Shown: positions 23,441 to 35,282, counted from the stretch's first letter. The stretch is DNA of 64,000 bases from Scolanthus callimorphus (GCA_033964015.1 CM066913.1:23645854-23709853), one strand, 5' to 3'. The notes: generated from the sequence alone by a model not told the origin. Program-made: numbers and translations.

Positions 23441-24136
23441 CACATTTTGCACACCATCACTGGTTGAACTTTCCTTTGGGTCTGGCTGCGCGTTTGCACC
23501 TCCTAAATTGTGGACAGGAACGACGGGTTACTCTAACGCAGAAGATATCAAACTTAGGTACTAAAGATTTAAATTTGATCCGCACTGGTTGCTTAGATAT
23601 CAAAAATGTAATTTTGGTCATGACTGTTGGAGATACAAGGCCGCATAGGCCATAGTTGTTAGGAATGAGACAAAGCAATTACAGTACAAATGTGGTATAC
23701 AAGTCCATGAAGTAGTGATTTGTGTTGATTTCCATGCCAATTTCATGCAGAGTAGAGTGTCGTTACCTAGACGCTTACGCTTTTAAATTGTGAAATGATA
23801 ATAAATTATCGTATCTACCTTGATTGCTGGTCAAAACACCGCGTGACCTTCAACACAAAGCCAGTGCAGCCCCCGATAGTCGTGACATGCTTCAATAATT
23901 CGAAACCAAACGAAGATCTAGGAGTGAAATTCTCCCATTTGAGATCTATCGCCCCGTCTTGTTGCACTACGTTAGGCATTCCTTTATAAAGAAAGAATCA
24001 ATTCAACGTATTATTTGGCATACTATAATCATTTCTGAAGAAATAGCAAGTGAAATTATCATAATATGGACTTATAAAAATAAAAATCATTAAAATAGTG
24101 GGGGGAAAAGCGCGGGCTCTTTGTAAACAACACAAA
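23441..24136. other. No gene supported
   Basis: A minus frame at 23457-23678 has a few cysteines (RSCPQFRRCKRAARP) directly upstream of the KDZ fragment and may be decayed KDZ sequence. Nothing else is recognised. Confidence 0.3.
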
Positions 24137-24251
24137 CAGAAAAAGTCCTCAAAAGCCGACGAATACTTGCTATATAACCTCACATTACGCTTTCATACAA
24201 AAGTCCTCCAAAGCCGACGGATACTTGCTATATAACCTCACATTACGCTTT
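24137..24251. repeat. Short tandem duplication, about 57 bp unit
   Basis: AAAGTCCTCAAAAGCCGACG and AAAGTCCTCCAAAGCCGACG begin two copies. Both run through ACTTGCTATATAACCTCACA to TTACGCTTT. Confidence 0.85.
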
Positions 24252-24390
24252 GATAAGCCCTTCTTTGTGGGGCCGAGATCTTGTTATCTATATGCAACCG
24301 CTTTTCTTTACAAATCATGAATGCTTGTCCTTCGAAAATTGAATGGCGCGCGTGAACGTGAAAGCGAAGCCAAATTCTATGAACACAAGA

Positions 24391-24625
24391 AGTCCAGTTT
24401 CGAATTCTCTAATCTACCGCTGAATAGGCATCAAAGGCGCATAAATACAGTAGTAGCCTCGATTTGAACCCGAAAGTTGCGAATACCAACGAGTCCAAAA
24501 CGTTGTCTCTATTGTTTCCATTGAAGCTTCACCAGTTTCTCGTCGGTATTCAGATTTTTTTCTTTATGCGCCGTCGATGCCTATTTAGGGGTAGAGTAGA
24601 GAAATTGAAACGGGACTATTCTCTC
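24391..24625. repeat. Imperfect foldback element
   Basis: The left arm (about 24395-24445, with GAATAGGCATCAAAGGCGCA) is inverted in the right arm (about 24570-24622, with TGCGCCGTCGATGCCTATTT). Inner arms also pair (AATACCAACGAG near 24482 with CTCGTCGGTATT near 24540). Confidence 0.7.
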
Positions 24626-25064
24626 CTGTTTGTCTAGACTAGCAATCTTGGGTAATTGGTAATTGCTGAAAACTTGCGTATATTAGCTCCTTGAGTGAGC
24701 TCCAATTTGAAAGGCGATGTGTCTATCATATTTCCCTGACACTTTTTTATTTATTTATTGTAAACAATAAGTATATATATTTTTTCTTTATTCCTTTAAA
24801 AAGAAAAGCATGAAAAAATAAGGCACTTGCACTGCTAGGATTTTTGATATGTTCTTCAGCGTCAAATTCTGGTCTAGCATTTGCCAAAATAGCTTCTTTT
24901 GCAGTTTGTTCCCGGTCAGACTACTTTTTTTGCTAGCTCTACTGGATTATAGTACTACTGTGGAAAATTTGAAATACTGAAAAGCTAGAAAGTCAGAGGA
25001 GATGCAGCAATTCATTGTCCCGGGAAGCAAGAAAACTCAGAAAACTGAAAAGGGGAATTCCAAT

Positions 25065-25202
25065 ATGGCTGACGAGTCTGTGATCATACGCGATTCGTTT
25101 TTTAACCGCCTCAGAGGGTCTCCGAAGAAGCTTCCCTTTTTTATTTTGAGTGCTAATGAATTTCCCCTCACTGCTTTCCAGGCCTGCAAGCCAGGCCGAT
25201 AG
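25065..25202 (+). other. Short ATG-started ORF, 45 residues
   Basis: The ORF begins MADESVIIRDSFFNRL in a GC-richer pocket. It has no recognisable domain. It may be a remnant first exon. An acceptor-like TGCTTTCCAG lies near its end. Confidence 0.2.
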
Positions 25203-25384
25203 TGATTGAAAAACACCTGAAAAACGACGTCTGTCCTCCGAGCCACGTGCTTTGCTGTTCGGGCTAGGTACCAGTCCCAGCCGAAATTTTGTTGTGTATC
25301 GAGACTCGGCGCTTTTTCGTTGTGTTTTGCTTTTCTGCCATGTTTTACGAATGATTGCTGTGCTTTGAAAAACAAATTAACACG

Positions 25385-25655
25385 TTAAGCAAAACTTTTT
25401 TTCGTTTTACGAATGATTCTTTGTTAAGCGAAACTTTGTTGTGTTTCACATCATATTGTTTTGTTAAGCGGAACTGTGTTGTGTTTCACATCATATTGTT
25501 TTGTTAAGCGGAACTGTGTTGTGTTTCACATACTATTGTTGTGTTCAGCCAGACTTTATTGTGTTCCAGAAAACGTTTTTTTTTTCAGCCAAACTTTGCT
25601 GTGTTCCACAAAAGTTTGTTGTGTTCAGCCAAACTTATGTTTTGAGACCTGAATT
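25385..25655. repeat. Degenerate minisatellite, about 40 bp unit
   Basis: About six copies of a unit built on TTGTTAAGCGGAACTGTG / TTGTGTTTCACATCATA. They become more diverged toward 25650, where the motif reads TTGTGTTCAGCCAAACTT. Frames through it are repeat artefacts. Confidence 0.85.
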
Positions 25656-25663
25656 TGCGTTGT

Positions 25664-25800
25664 GTTTTGCCCCTGTCGGCCACCGTACTGAAGATAGTTC
25701 GTTACTTACCTGATAGAGAAACAGCCGAAAAAATCTACAACATCCTAATCGTGCAGCGGTTTGACTATTGTAGTCTAGTCTGGGATGGCATGGATCTGGC
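25664..25800 (+). pseudogene. LINE reverse transcriptase fragment
   Basis: The plus frame reads VRYLPDRETAEKIYNILIVQ, then RFDYCSLVWDG. This is the conserved block near the C-terminus of CR1/RTE-type reverse transcriptases (a helix followed by FDYCSxVW). Only about 45 residues remain. Confidence 0.6.
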
Positions 25801-25924
25801 ATGGCCTGAAGATTTCCTTGATAGCGGAGCCCCATAGCTACATGCAGGAGAAAAGGAAACAACACAAAAGTGTATATGCATCGACCTGTTTTCTGATGGA
25901 CTTCCGGTTTATTCGTCCGTGTGT

Positions 25925-26035
25925 CCGTCGTCGCAGAGGCTTGGGCTGCCTGTCTCGATTTAAGCGGGAAAATGAGCACGCTCGCGCATTCAAATTGGCG
26001 ATTGGCGATTTTATTTGAAAGGGGATTTTTTTCTT
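25925..26035. repeat. Dispersed repeat, inverted partner of 7745-7855
   Basis: AGCGGGAAAATGAGCAC and the flanking GCGCATTCAAATTGGCGAT align with the reverse complement of 7755-7850. Confidence 0.6.
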
Positions 26036-27500
26036 TGAGACTTTACTTTCGTGTGAAATTCGTGTCAGTTTTCGTCATGAGGAAGACGGTTTTCCTCTTC
26101 ATAAAAAAATGAAACGTTAAATCAAGCTGACAAATCAAAATTGAGAAAATGAGTTACCATGGAGTGGGAAGAAGTTGAGACCGATGTCATGAACATGAAG
26201 AAATAAAGTTTGTCGTGGGAAAGAAACAAAGCGAGTAGAGAAGAATTGCCAGGGAAGACATGTCGAAAAAGAAGACAAACGAAGAGCTAGCGCGCAAGAG
26301 AAAGCACAAACAACGATAAGAAACTAATTTCAAGGTTGGTGGTACTTGAACTTTGTAGCTAGAGTATGAAAGGGACATTTAGTAGTGATCATTTTTTATC
26401 AATCGCAAACTTTCATTCGAGTTTTTTCGAGCTTTTGTGGTTGTTTTTCGGCTCGCTACTACGCTAATTTGAAAAAGATGAAAGTTGCACGGGACGATCG
26501 TAGCCGCGCGCAAGAGGGATTTCTCTCGGGAGATTTGTTATTTTTGCACGCTCGGCTTTTGTGTTAAGCTTTTTTTCAGGATTGCAATCTGGGCAGAATA
26601 CCGTATTTTCTAGTGATTAAGTAGAGCTGACTGCCGTTATTCAGTGGCTGTGTTTATCCTTTGGCGTGGAGACTCGGGAGAAAGTCATGTAATAGTGTCA
26701 CGCATAGCAGCCATCTTGAGCTCGCGAGCTTTCTCCATGCGGCTCCAAAATTCAGATTTAGACAATGGTACAATGATTCTTGGATTCTCTAATGTAAGTT
26801 AGCTACCAATTCTTAAAATTGAGACGCTTTCTATATATTCCGACTTCTCAATTTGGTTCGGCTACAACGAGTTTTCACTTGTAGTAGTAGACGAGAGAGA
26901 CGGATTGATAGTAAATTTTACGGGGTCGATTATAAATTACCTTTTGTGTTTTATTTAATTTTGTAGAAATTCTCAAGATGTATTCCTGCAGGGTATGCTT
27001 CACAGAGTATTTCACATATGACAGGCAAGTGGAGACACCTATCTAGGGATAATTATTGCTCTCTATCAATTTATGCAATGACATTTTTTAGTTTATTGTT
27101 TCTCTGGTCGGCAGTGTCAGGCATGAACTTAGAAGTGGAAGTTTAAATTTTGCTCATTTAAAATATCACCCAAGGGGATTCAACATAGAGGATGTTTTTC
27201 TTCGAATTGTCATTTACTTGAAGTTTTGACAGGCCCCCGAAATTGATTTTATAACATGGTATTGCCTGTTTCAGGCACTCCTATCATTTATTTTTTTAAT
27301 AATTATAAAAAATATGATCTACTTGCCTTCCAATAGAAGAACACTTTGTGAGGGGTCCCTAACATGCTCTGGATCATCTGCAATTCTCCCTCAATATTAG
27401 TCTCATTCAAGGTTGTACATTTCTTTGTAAATTATCACTTTTTGTGAACGGAAATATACAGTTGACTTGAATGTACTAAAAAAATGACATTGAAGATACA
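26036..27500. other. No gene supported
   Basis: Short frames only. A GC-richer pocket with AGCTCGCGAGCT lies near 26719. No recognisable domain, repeat or RNA gene. Confidence 0.35.
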
Positions 27501-28434
27501 TGTACATTGTATGTTTATTAGTATGTATAAAAAAATAAAAAAATATTCATTCACCATATTTTCCTGCTTCTGATTGGTTGATCACCACTGGCAAATTCTT
27601 GATGTTTTTAAATTCCATCAATGACATCAAAGATTGGATAAGTTGAAAGTTGTTGCAAGTGTGACATCACACCTTTGTAGGCAGGATGGCAAACTGACTG
27701 CTCTGGGGCTTGAAATTGTGCCAGATACAGGTGTAAATACACCTAAAAAAATTCCTTATTTATATTTTTTATTGAAGTAAAAAATATTTACCCTACAACT
27801 ATTGAATGAGACTTAGTCATCCTTTTTTTCCTGGGCGGGCAAGCAGGTTTTTTCTCCCCATGTTGACATTGGAAATGTTACTCCCCCCCCCCCATTAGCT
27901 TTGGTGCTGGAATGGTTTTGAATGCATTTCTATGTAAAGGTTTTATCATCACTAATTGTGAGAAGCCATACTGAAAAACATACCCTATCAGTGACAAACA
28001 CGGCAGACCTCAGGAGCCCCCAAAACATACAATATATTAGGGAGTGCCCCACCCCAAGCCTATTTTCATACCTGGGAAATATATTTCTTATTGGCTGTTC
28101 AAGTTTTAGTTCAAGCATTCCAGCTATAAATTACATTTACGTTTTTGATTGTAATCTAATTAATTAAGTATTGTAGAATATTATAAGTATTGTAGATCCA
28201 TACTCATTCCTCCATAATGTGTTTTATACAATAACACTAACATTTTCAATAAATTTGGAGATATTGGAAGATGACACAGTAAAACTCATGTCAAATAACG
28301 TTTTTATCTTTATTGCCATTTGTGCTTTGCTATAATATCATTCCATTGGAAGGAGTTAATACCTTAATGGGAACCCATGGAAAAATATATAACTGAGGGA
28401 GCTCCGCTTTTAGCCAGTGGCTAAATCTATATAT
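27500..28434 (-). mobile_element. TA-target family copy, inverted, 5' end at 28434
   Basis: Read on the minus strand from 28434, the sequence starts ATATATAGATTTAGCCACTG and continues GGCTAAAAGCGGAGCTCCC, as in the copies at 31867 and 41598. A TA at 28435-28436 precedes it. It sits in a LINE reverse transcriptase frame that stops being readable at this point. The far end is not identified, so the lower boundary given here is a guess. An 11-base C-run lies near 27884. Confidence 0.55.
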
Positions 28435-28436
28435 TA

Positions 28437-28800
28437 TACTGGTTCCATGTACATTTTTTGCAATGTAAACTCCCAGGGATTTGGTGTGGTCAACCTTGTT
28501 GATACTTTTTTCATTGGTTTGAATTTGATGATTTTGTGCGAGTAATTTCTGTCTTGAGCCAATTACTATGAAGTCGGTTTTTGCAATGTTTAGGCTAAGC
28601 TTGCTAGCTATTAGCCAGGAATTTACATTTTCTAGCTCATTATTATTATCGTGAAGGTTTGAAGCTGTGACACTAAGGGTAATATGATCAGCGTACATTC
28701 TTGAAACCCATTATCTTAACAGTTAGGAAAATCATTGATGTAATTGAGAAAAAGTAGCGATCGATCCCTGCACCTAGAATATCCCTTCACTAGAATAATA
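28437..28800 (-). pseudogene. LINE reverse transcriptase fragment, interrupted
   Basis: Read on minus, one frame gives LNYINDFPNC (near 28760-28730) and another gives MYADHITLSVTASNLHD, then KLSLNIAKTDFIVIGSRQK and KSLGVYIAKN. This is the palm region of a CR1/RTE-type reverse transcriptase. The YADD active site reads YADH, so a catalytic Asp is lost. The protein ends at the TA-target element that begins at 28434. Confidence 0.75.
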
Positions 28801-29639
28801 GCCATTAACATTACATAGGATTTGAACTAGGTTATTGCATTCTCGTTTATACCATATTTATACCATATTTGCAAAATAGAGCTCAGATGTTCTAAATATC
28901 TGAAGCAATTAAACTGAACATCAATTTTGAAATTTCATGCAAAAATAAAAGCACAATTTTGTTTTAGAGATATTTAGAGGAACAGAGGGGGTCCACCGTA
29001 GCCGGGACATTATTAAAATAAAGATCGCAATATGTTACATTATTGCTAAATGACATGTCCTACTGTCCTCCAAGTTTAATATCCGTCAGACGAATATTAT
29101 AAAAGTTATGACTAAATTTATATTTATAGAAAATGCGCTTGGACGGTTCGTGGAGTCACCTCCAAACAAATCAAAACAAAGTGCTAACTATTGACCTATT
29201 GTTTCAGACTTCGCATCGACTTTAGATTTTAAAATATAACCCGCGACTCAATTTCACTCAATTTCACTTAAAAGCAGTCTAATTAAGGTCTCTGTAAACC
29301 CGTGAAGGGTGTCTTCGGAACAAAAATTGTCATCGCGTCGCAATTTATGCTATGATAATCAGCTATATATCATTTTAAGGCTAAAATATTGCTCTATCTT
29401 ATGACGTTGTTTAGTTTATCGAAGTTTAATTTTTTTCCTGTATTTTTAAGACGCCGAACTAAAAACTACCTTGTTTACTTGAGAAGCTCCAGACCACTAG
29501 CGGTTTGTTGCACAATTTCACACTTTGTCGGATTTTAATCTCGGAGAAATGAACCTTGTCAGCGATTTTCGATTACGAAAATATAAGGTCGCGAAGTTGA
29601 AAGTCGCATTTTTTACAGTTTGTGGCCGCAAAATTTATT
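28801..29639. other. No gene seen
   Basis: AT-rich. I see no coding region, repeat or RNA gene. Confidence 0.35.
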
Positions 29640-29933
29640 TTAGCAAACCAAGGGCGGTGTCGTCAGTTGGTGGGCGGTAAAAGCTTGAGACAATTTCTTT
29701 TTCTTTACCACTTGTAGGGAGATCGTTATTAGTTCGCATTCGTCGACGCTAAAGCGGCCTTCCTCTACGACTGTGAGATCGCGGCGGGAGGCTATGAATA
29801 CACCGCCGCCGCCGGCCGTTCTGTCTTTGCGGAATACCTCATATTTGTCCGGAAAAACAGAATACGTAGGGACGGATGAGTCTATGTTAGACTCGCAGCC
29901 AAGTATTAAGTCCGGATCGGCATAAAAGAACAT
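29640..29933 (-). pseudogene. LINE AP-endonuclease domain fragment
   Basis: The minus frame reads DPDLILGCESNIDSSVPTY, then VFPDKYEVFRKDRTAGGGGV and CELITISL. This is the middle of the exonuclease-endonuclease-phosphatase fold of non-LTR elements (metal-binding E in the xETN-like position, then YxxFRxDR..GGGV). A one-base loss in the T-run (A-run 29679-29682 on plus) shifts the following YRPPT motif into the next frame. It may belong with the reverse transcriptase at 28437-28800 on the same strand, but the order (endonuclease upstream at higher coordinates) leaves a gap. Confidence 0.7.
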
Positions 29934-29939
29934 AAAAGA

Positions 29940-30354
29940 ACAATTGGATTAAGAACACTCAGGCTGAAGTTTGGTCAAATGGTTCCTTTTATACATAAGA
30001 ATGCATCCTTAAAAAAGGAAAATTATTCTTCTAATATAAAAATAATGGATTCGAGTTCAGTACATCAACGAATGCTTTGTGCCGAAGTAATTATCTTTTA
30101 TATTAACTAATCTTATTAAAATGCATTGTTTTCTCTCTAGCATAATATTTGCGAAAAGGTCAAGCGAAAAGGTCAAATTAGATTGCTAATCAAACTACCG
30201 CTCATAAAGCTCCCCACGCCAAACCCAAACGGGGATATGTGTGGCTAGAAGAAAACAAGGTTTTACAAATGGAAATAATGAAGAAAAAATTAAATGGGGG
30301 AAAAAATTGAATGATATAAAGGCGAGTTAAAGTTGTTGTGCCTTAATGTGTTAA
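29940..30354. other. 3' flank of the DIRS-like element, no gene
   Basis: AT-rich. It probably holds the 3' terminal region of the DIRS-like element, but I could not identify split direct or inverted repeats. Confidence 0.3.
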
Positions 30355-31866
30355 GCCATAGTGGTGACCGCTTTTCCTTTATGGGAGTCAGACATTTCCA
30401 GATATACTAAGTAAGCATCGCTGTCAGAGACCCCCTGTGTCTTAATCATCTCTCCAGGGAGACCGCATTCAAAATCGAACGTAGCACCGCCACGACGAAA
30501 ACTGTGGGGGGAAAAACTTGAAGGCTGAAGGCCTAGTGCCGTTACCGCAAGCTTAATAATACGACAAAGGACGCGGGGCCGTGGTGGAAGTGTATTTCAC
30601 CAAAAACAAGGTTTTTGAGGCAATACTTGATTGATACGCAAATGATTATGAACTGCCGTGACTTGGCAAAGACAGGACCTGGAATAGATGGAATCGGTAC
30701 GAGTAAGTAGCGATCTCTAATTGTTTTAGATTCCTGGATGCGCAAGACTGCACCATGTCCTGAAAAAGATAAGTGTTTACCGTCTTGAACCAGATTGGAC
30801 TTCCGAAGAAAGGAGAAAAAGGCGACTAAAACAGAGCCCAGGTCGCGGCGTGACGAGGATTTGGAAGGTCAAACAAGCCGCACATATTATGTGACATTTG
30901 TGGTGTAATGGCGCATTTAATACGTGCAATATGATTACCTAAATAACGCTTAGAGCACGCAAAAAAATATAGAAAAGCAATAATCGCAATAATAATCGGA
31001 AACGGCTTAAAACGAAAATCAAAACAAAATTTCTTAAAGATACGTAAGTGCGCTAGCATGTTCCGTTGTGTCGTATCTGCTACAGCAAGATGCATAAGCT
31101 GATCACACAAATCATTGAGGTCGACATACCTGTGTTCTTGACGTTCTGGAATCGAGAGAAAAGAAAAAAGTAAATAAACGATATTCGTGATATCATCGCT
31201 CGCTCGCCGCTTCGCTCGCTTTCAGTCGCTCGCTCACCGCTTCGCCGCTCACTCGCTTTACTCGCTTCGCTCGCTTCGGGTATCCTATGAGGTCAACTTG
31301 GAGCAAGTCTAGGTCTACAATTGACTGAAGGAAAGTGAGATGGCAACACTTATCCAAGCACGCTGCTCCGCCGCCAGTGAGACAGGCGTCCGTAGAAAAT
31401 TTAAGATAATCAAAGTCCCAGTTGAAAGGCTTGATTACTGAAACACCGTTAAAAGAGGGTAGAAATCGTAACCACCAGTCGATGTCGAGTGCCATGTCAG
31501 ACGAGATCCGTGACTCTCGTCGAGACCGTGGAAAGGACCGCAGGTTATTTAACAGTCGAGACATAAAGATCCTGCCAGCAGAGACACAAGCTGTGGCAAA
31601 TGAGAGCTTGTCGAGTAAAGACTGTAGATCTCGAATCCGATAGGTCTCCCTACATTTCCAGCGCTGTAAGTCGTCTAGCAAATCCATCACCCGATCCTGA
31701 GGAACGCGAAGTGTCATTTGTTCCGTGTCTACGTAAGTTCCTAGACAAATCATGGCAGTGGACGGCGCAAATCTTTCTCGGGAAAAGATTGTAGTCCAAG
31801 CTCGTCAAACAAACCCTGTAAACAGCCAAAGGCGTCGTGCGCGCCCTCTATGCTGTCTGCACCGTA
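30355..31866 (-). pseudogene. DIRS-like retrotransposon, 3' half: RT/RNase H and tyrosine recombinase
   Basis: Upstream (31866-31280) is the end of the reverse transcriptase and the RNase H region: YYGADSIEGAHDAFGCL, then LGTYVDTEQMTLRVPQDRV, RIRDLQSLLDKLSFA and STDACLTGGGAAC. Downstream (31110-30826) is the core-binding domain of a tyrosine recombinase (DTTQRNMLAHLRIFKKFC). The catalytic domain follows at 30745-30355 (QESKTIRDRYLLVPIPSIPG, then HSFRRGGATF with the H-x-x-R box, and SDAYLVYLEM with the nucleophilic Tyr). The frame is broken several times between 30800 and 30500. A low-complexity CGCTCGCTTCG stretch at 31195-31278 replaces the join between RNase H and recombinase. This is the other half of the element at 37484-39155. 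Confidence 0.85.
31195..31278. repeat. Low-complexity (cgctcgcttcg)n
   Basis: Degenerate repeats of CGCTCGC/CGCTTCG encode the SERLKASEAASER-like tail of the frame at 31193-31753. It is a simple-sequence insertion in the DIRS-like element, not protein sequence of the family. Confidence 0.75.
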
Positions 31867-32789
31867 ATATATAGATTTAGCCACTGGCTAAAAGCGGAGC
31901 TCCCGGTTGTGTACATGGTTTGTCACTATAATAATCTTTTCAGAAAAAATGTCTCTAAATATGTGCAGTATACAGAGATACAGATGAAAATAAGCACGAA
32001 AGAAAGGTAAAAAAATAGGTACTAGCCTCTCACAATGGAATAATTCTAACAAGGTGCAACAGTGTAATCAAGAGAAAAGCTTTTCTTTGTCATGAGCTGT
32101 TTTAATATTTCAACATATACATACCATACATGTACCATATTATTACATGTTCAGTGTATTTTTATTAAAATGTGTCACCCCAGAAAATACCCAACATGAA
32201 TAAGCAGAGAAATTCAGAATACTGTAGTTGGTTGTCAATTTTGGTATTTTGACTGAATTTCTGTGTAAAATTTATTGCACATTCCAATTGTAAGGGAAGG
32301 AACGCTTTTTTTCTCGAGTGATGGGGAGTGGGGGTAGGGAGGCACAAGGGTAGGGCCATACCTATATGAAAGCTTTTCAAGGGAGGGCACACCATTCTCT
32401 TACATGTTACTTTCCATTTAATACCTCCTAGTTCATAACTTAAACTACTATTTTATATATACACTTTTTTCATGATGCATAGTCTTCTCAGAAGCCTTGG
32501 AACAAAACATATACCAAGGTGACGGGAGGTTTGCACCTTTCCTAGACCCCTGCAGATGGGGGACAAGATGTTTTCCCTAAAAATGCAAGGGAGGGCCAAC
32601 ACTTTATTGAAAACAGTGCTGAAATTCCCCAGTCCTCTCCCCCACCCCCTTGAAATAAAAAAGCTACCTTTCATGAGTGCAAAACCCACCATGGGAGATG
32701 AGTATTTGATAATCTGGCATTGTGTGGACCTTCCAGAAAATATCCATCCCCCTCCCATGGAATGGTGTTGAAAAGTCCCCCCCTCCCCC

Positions 32790-32832
32790 CCCCCAAAAAA
32801 AAAAATAAATAAATAAATAAATAAATAAAATA
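32790..32832. repeat. C-run, A-run and (AAAT)n
   Basis: Homopolymers followed by TAAA repeats. Simple sequence. Confidence 0.85.
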
Positions 32833-33173
32833 AAATACAGTATTTGTATGGAAAAAGTCAGGATAGTTGACCCCCCAACCACTCTGGCGTTTCCAATCCC
32901 TTCCATGGAGGGGGGGGGATATTTTATGGAACCACACACAGTCAGTACTATCTATGTCTATGTACCATGCATTACACATAACAATAAGTTTATGGATTAT
33001 GAAGATGGAGATTCATATGAGGAATCTTCCATCAGTTCATGGAAATCTAGAGCAATTAATCAAAACAAAATCAATTCCCATGGGTATCACTAATAGGGGT
33101 GCTACATGATTTTGTATCACACCAACTCAATGAAAGTTATACCATTTTTAATTGCATAAATAGTCATGAAAAG

Positions 33174-33730
33174 CTTACCCTGGTCCCAGGGTGAAGTTTC
33201 CGTGTTTTCGAACCAAGTTGAAGTCGTATTTGGGTGATTTCAATGGTAGTTCGTTTTGCCTCAGTGATTCTAGTCTTGCTCTGTTTCTTGTTGAAACTTC
33301 ACCTGGGGACACTCACTAGGATTCTCAGTTCTATCAATCAAAAACGTCAGTCCCAAAGGCGGACCTTCAGGGCCTCCTATCATTGGATGACGCATTTGGC
33401 GCTTTCTCATTGGCAGCAGGTTTAGTTCCGGAATGACATTGTACTATTCAAGGGGAAATGATTGGCATGATCTTGTTCCGGAACTAATCCTGCTGCCAAT
33501 GAGAAGGCGCTAAATTCATCATCCAATGATAGGAGGCCCTGAAGGTCCGCCTTTGATTGATAGAACTGAGAATCCTAGTCAGTGTCCCCAGGGTGAAGTT
33601 TCAGCAAAAGACAGAGAATCCTATGAGGTCGACCTGCAGCAAGTATAAACAAACTACCATTGAAATATAACCCAAATACGACTTCAAACTTGGTTCGAAA
33701 ACACGGAAAACTTCACCCTGGGACAAGGGT
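33174..33730. mobile_element. Large foldback element, 557 bp, with target duplication
   Basis: Arms of roughly 255 bp pair along nearly their whole length around a loop of about 40 bp centred near 33452. The left begins CCCTGGTCCCAGGGTGAAG. The reverse complement of the right begins CCCTTGTCCCAGGGTGAAG. The 8 bp ATGAAAAG occurs immediately outside both ends (33166-33173 and 33731-33738), a target-site duplication. There is no coding potential. The 8 bp duplication suggests hAT-like mobilisation, by inference. Confidence 0.88.
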
Positions 33731-33779
33731 ATGAAAAGTTATGTCTAAACCAAACTGTGTGTGCACTGTGCAATTACAA

Positions 33780-35282
33780 CTAAGGGACTGGTCATAAATT
33801 AGAGGGGGAACTCAAGCACATTAAGGCCTGGGATTCGAAATGGGCTTGGGGCTAGCCCCCAAAAACGCAAAATGTGCCTTAAATTGCTTTAATCTATTTT
33901 AGGCAGGCTAATTTTTGGCACAGTGATAAAACTGGACGAACTTAATATTTTGGTGCTATAACTTAGTACGGAGTGACGTCACAAGGTATGTCACGTGACA
34001 AAACAGTAAATTGCTTTTCCGGTGATGGAGAAAACATCTTTACAATACAGCTTTGGTGAAAATGGATAGACCTCAGCAATAGAAACATAGTACCGTTTTG
34101 GCTGCTGAACTATTATTTACTGTTAACGAGATATAAGGGTCGGAATCAGGTCACGTGACCTAATTAATATATCAATCCCTTAAAGCACCTTAAAGGAGCA
34201 AACGTTTTCCACATGTAAAAACGTCACTATGTAGAACCCAAAGAGAGAAATATTATTAGCTAGTAACTTTTCAAAAAGGAGTGAAACTCACCACCGGAGA
34301 AATTTTTAAACTTTGAAAAGTGAAAATGTCACCTGACTGGTCACGTGACGAGTGTATCAGCCGAAATTCCATACTAAAACATTTCACTCGATGAATGTTA
34401 ACTATCCTGAAAATTTCATGCTCCATCATTAATGATTAGAAAAGATATTTGAAATTTTGTAATTTTGTCGATTTTCTGGGCTGACCCAGGCCTTAATACA
34501 CAAGATGCAGGAAAAATGTTGGCCCTCCAAAATGTGGTGACATAATCAATGGTGACCCTCCCCCATCATTCACTGGATCTAGATATTGCTAAAAAGACAT
34601 TTTTATTACTTTCTAAAATCCATTTTCATGTAATAATAGCAGTGCAAGATTCGATTATGTCTTTTGTTTAGGGAAAAAGAATCCGAAAGTTACTTCATCT
34701 GTACGTATGTTTTACATAAAATACTCACAAATATCCTAAACTTCAACAGACTATTTCTCAATTAATAATAAATACACACAAGATAATTTTAAAATTCTAT
34801 TTTTTGGATAGATAAAGTAGGGCAGAGTGATACTATTAGAGTATCTTGTACAGTTGAAATATTGGTGGAGTCAGAATTTTATAATTTCTCTTATGTGTGT
34901 ATTTATGTTTAACATAGATCTGTACATTATGTTGCCAAGTTCAGTGTAGTTCAGCTGTAGCATTAGTCTCCAAACACTAAAAAAACTAGCGGGGGGGGGG
35001 GGGGGAGACAACATATAAACAACTTAAGGCAGCTTTTAGGGAAAGTTTAAACTCTCTTGCGCACGATGCGCGCTGGAAATTTAGAGCCCAACATGTGAAA
35101 TTACTGCATGTTTGGGGGAACTTACTGGGGAAAAAACTGTGGAGGCACAGGCCTCCCTGACCCTATGATCACTATGGCCCTGTATTACCCTAACAACATT
35201 TGCGTAAAAAATAATGACCCTCCCTTTATCGTTTGCACCATCCCTCCCCTCCCCCCTCTAATGTATGACCAGTCCCTAACTG
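33780..35282. mobile_element. 1.5 kb element with inverted ends
   Basis: The left end region CTAAGGGACTGGTCATAAAT (33779-33798), followed by TAGAGGGGG, is inverted at 35250-35282 (CCCCCTCTAATG, then TATGACCAGTCCCTAA). Similarity extends a little outward (GCACTGTGCAA and TTGCACAGTG), so ends are approximate. The interior holds the piggyBac-like MITE and a G-run at 34989-35004. No transposase is seen. Confidence 0.65.
33825..34492. mobile_element. piggyBac-like MITE, 668 bp, TTAA-flanked
   Basis: The element starts GGCCTGGG and ends CCCAGGCC, with TTAA directly outside on both sides (33821-33824 and 34493-34496). TTAA target duplication is the hallmark of the piggyBac superfamily. The interior carries three GTCACGTGAC-type palindromes (near 33990, 34151 and 34340) and no open transposase. 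It is nested in the 33780-35282 element. Confidence 0.75.
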
